Assembly (NCBI GenBank): GCA_964368815.1
Contig: CAYJDA010000004.1
Location: 1 to 64,000 of the forward strand
Direction of reading: 5' to 3'
Length of the DNA: 64,000 nucleotides
DNA from: CAYJBH01 sp964368815
GTDB lineage: Bacteria > Bacillota > Clostridia > Oscillospirales > Ruminococcaceae
Shown here one piece after another: positions 62,335 to 64,000 of the stretch. Position 1 is the stretch's first letter; each line of letters begins with the position of its first letter. The translations under genes were made by a program, and so were the position numbers. Below the pieces are notes generated by a model that was given only the letters and a program-made list of their open reading frames with translations, was not told the DNA's origin and did not search any database.

Positions 62335-63858
62335 TTACTGATTTGAATGTTTCGCAAAAACTGGTTTTAATGCCATATAGTAATCATCGAACCTTTCTTT
62401 TACATCAGCGTATGCGGCTACCGATTCCGGATTTGGTGTGTGCTCCTGCTTAATTTGCAAAAACTGCGTAATTGCCGAAAAATCTGAATACAGACCGACG
62501 CCAACACCCGCAATAACTGCGGCACCCATCGAAGAAGCTTCCTCCAGATGTGATGGAACCTTAATGGTGGTATTGTAAATATCCGCCATCATCTGCCTCC
62601 AGATAGCGCCCTTAGCGCCACCGCCAATTACTAAAACCTCATCAATTGCAACCTGTTTGCGAAGAACATCAAGGCAGATGGAGAGATTCATAGTAACCCC
62701 CTCCAATACACTGCGAAGAATATCGCCGCGGCTATTTTCCGGCTTTAACCCTATCCAAGCTCCCTTGGCATTTGCGTCCCAACGTGGTGCACGTTCCCCT
62801 AACAAATAGGGCAAAAACGTCACTCCGTTTGAGCCTATACTACTTTGTGCAATCTGTTTATCCATATATACAAACGGAGAAACTCCTTCTTTTGCTGCAC
62901 GTGCACACTCATCTTTACAAATCGTGTTTTTAAGCCAGCTGTAGCTACCGCCGGCGTACTGCATAGTTCCATTTGGCGAGTACAGCCCGGGCACAACATG
63001 AGCCCAGGTAATAATACGCATTTCGGGGTCGTAGATTGGTTTTTCGGAGGTTGTTGCAATCCATGCAGAGGTTCCCATACAGCAGTAGGTTTTGCCCGGG
63101 GCAATAGAGCCGCATCCGATATTTGCTACAAGGCCGTCGCCACCGCCTAAAACTACCTTGGTGTTTACGCAAAGGCCGGTTGCCTCGGCAGCTTCATCGG
63201 TAACATTGCCTGCAACAAAGGTTGAGGGCTTAATCTCGGGGAGTTTATCACCATCAAGTCCTGCATGTTCTAATAGCATTTCCGACCAACATAAATTATC
63301 GAGATCGAAGCAGGCCATGCTGTTCGCATCGGAAGGTTCGGTATAAAATTTTCCGGTAAGCCTAAAAACAATGTAGTCCTTAGCGTTTAAAACTTTATAT
63401 GTTTTTTCATATATCTCAGGTTCGTTATCCCGAACCCACATAAGCTTTTGCATTCCGTATGATGGCGTATTGCGATGTCCGGTATGGCTAAAAAAATTCT
63501 GTTGCGAAATTTTAGATTCCAGCTGTTCAGCCTGCTTAACGGCACGTTGGTCTGCCCAGATAATGCTGTTGCGTAACGGGTTTCCGTTGCGATCAACACA
63601 CAAACAGCCCATCATCTGTCCGCTAAAGCTAACACCGACAATATCCTCCGCCAAAACAGCGGTTTCTTGCAATATTTTTCGAGTAGTATTGCAAACAGCC
63701 TGCCACCACTGGTCGGCATCCTGTTCCACCCATGTATCATTGAAATACTGCGTGTCGTAGGCATGCACTTCAGCGGCAATCAGTCGCCCGTCCTCCGAAA
63801 ACAGTGTTGCCTTGTTGCCCGATGTACCCAGATCGTGGGCAAGTAAATATTTTGGCAT
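62335..63858 (-). CDS. FGGY-family sugar kinase, xylulokinase-like
   Basis: The 507-residue kinase starts with the nucleotide phosphate motif HDLGTSGNKATLF. It has the GVSFSGQMMG and IIWADQRA segments of sugar binding and a C-terminal VIGGGAKGAIWRQMMADI block. It phosphorylates a pentulose or related sugar. AAGGGAA precedes the ATG. It is the first gene of the operon, with a consensus promoter 74 bp upstream. The substrate may be an unusual sugar, because none of the usual xylose genes accompany it. Confidence 0.88.
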   Translation of the reverse strand: MPKYLLAHDLGTSGNKATLFSEDGRLIAAEVHAYDTQYFNDTWVEQDADQWWQAVCNTTRKILQETAVLAEDIVGVSFSGQMMGCLCVDRNGNPLRNSIIWADQRAVKQAEQLESKISQQNFFSHTGHRNTPSYGMQKLMWVRDNEPEIYEKTYKVLNAKDYIVFRLTGKFYTEPSDANSMACFDLDNLCWSEMLLEHAGLDGDKLPEIKPSTFVAGNVTDEAAEATGLCVNTKVVLGGGDGLVANIGCGSIAPGKTYCCMGTSAWIATTSEKPIYDPEMRIITWAHVVPGLYSPNGTMQYAGGSYSWLKNTICKDECARAAKEGVSPFVYMDKQIAQSSIGSNGVTFLPYLLGERAPRWDANAKGAWIGLKPENSRGDILRSVLEGVTMNLSICLDVLRKQVAIDEVLVIGGGAKGAIWRQMMADIYNTTIKVPSHLEEASSMGAAVIAGVGVGLYSDFSAITQFLQIKQEHTPNPESVAAYADVKERFDDYYMALKPVFAKHSNQ

Positions 63859-63931
63859 TTATTTTCCCTTGTTCGAAACACTTTTGCGTTTTTAAAAACA
63901 CACTTTTTTATGCATAGATTTGTTTGTTTTT

Positions 63932-63961
63932 AGTATAACATAGCGGCTTTTATGATGTCAA
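63932..63961 (-). promoter_or_regulatory. Promoter of the FGGY-kinase operon
   Basis: TTGACA (63956-63961) and TATACT (63932-63937) are 18 bp apart on the minus strand. The last 40 bases of the window beyond this hold no recognisable gene. Confidence 0.75.
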
Positions 63962-64000
63962 TATACGAAAAGCAAAGTCTCTTGCATATGCAATATAGTT

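Noticed and set aside
1..64000. CRISPR arrays, tRNA or rRNA genes, riboswitches
   Set aside because: No spaced identical repeats, cloverleaf or rRNA segments were noticed on reading, and no leader matched a riboswitch I know. A covariance-model search was not possible.

Overview
The window reads as chromosome of an anaerobic, endospore-forming Clostridia-type Firmicute. The evidence is a sporulation trio (yabP, yabQ, a divIC-like gene), rubrerythrin plus desulfoferrodoxin, an feoA-feoB iron locus, long-form HPF, AT-rich intergenic DNA, strong GGAGG-type ribosome sites and sigma-A promoters. No species is named because nothing here is diagnostic.

Region 1 (1-1660) is a scar of broken genes: the end of a GH29 fucosidase-like gene, an IS21-type end with three 23-bp repeats, a uroporphyrinogen-decarboxylase-like fragment, and a large serine recombinase that has lost its catalytic domain.

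Region 2 (1764-18014, all minus) is the most striking part. Two GH117 proteins, the family of alpha-1,3-(3,6-anhydro)-L-galactosidases, share a locus with a GH120 glycosidase, a sugar ABC importer (binding protein plus two permeases, no ATPase), an FAD oxidoreductase, an unusual UroD-like protein, an AldA-like aldehyde dehydrogenase, an enolase-superfamily protein resembling 3,6-anhydro-L-galactonate cycloisomerase, a GntR/FadR regulator, a KduD/gluconate-5-dehydrogenase-like SDR and a zinc MDR dehydrogenase. Together they suggest uptake and cleavage of red-algal galactan (agar-type) oligosaccharides and oxidation of 3,6-anhydro-L-galactose to 2-keto-3-deoxy sugar acids. Clear promoters lie at 18093-18121 and 4341-4369, the latter beside a double GTATAC operator.

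Region 3 (18329-37563) is mostly housekeeping: an SDR, the feo operon with DtxR/IdeR-like boxes, DJ-1, a CDF transporter, a GGDEF-EAL sensor, an rRNA methyltransferase with hpf, an amidohydrolase, the sporulation genes, a PfkB kinase with a REC-GGDEF regulator, oxidative-stress genes, gapA, and an orphan AAA ATPase of the contractile-injection-system type followed by an acidic protein.

Region 4 (39551-52027) is a compact, one-strand, podovirus-like cassette: TerS, TerL, portal, zinc protein, scaffold, small basic protein, major capsid, connector, nozzle, fibre, amidase, holin and a possible ejection protein. No integrase, repressor or replication gene is seen. It lies between a UroD-like gene and an AraC-regulated locus of sugar ABC transporter plus two UroD-like genes (52215-58569).

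Region 5 (58744-63858, minus) is a five-gene catabolic operon: FGGY kinase, AroE-like dehydrogenase, cupin phosphosugar isomerase, phosphotriesterase-family hydrolase and D-2-hydroxyacid dehydrogenase. Its substrate is unknown.
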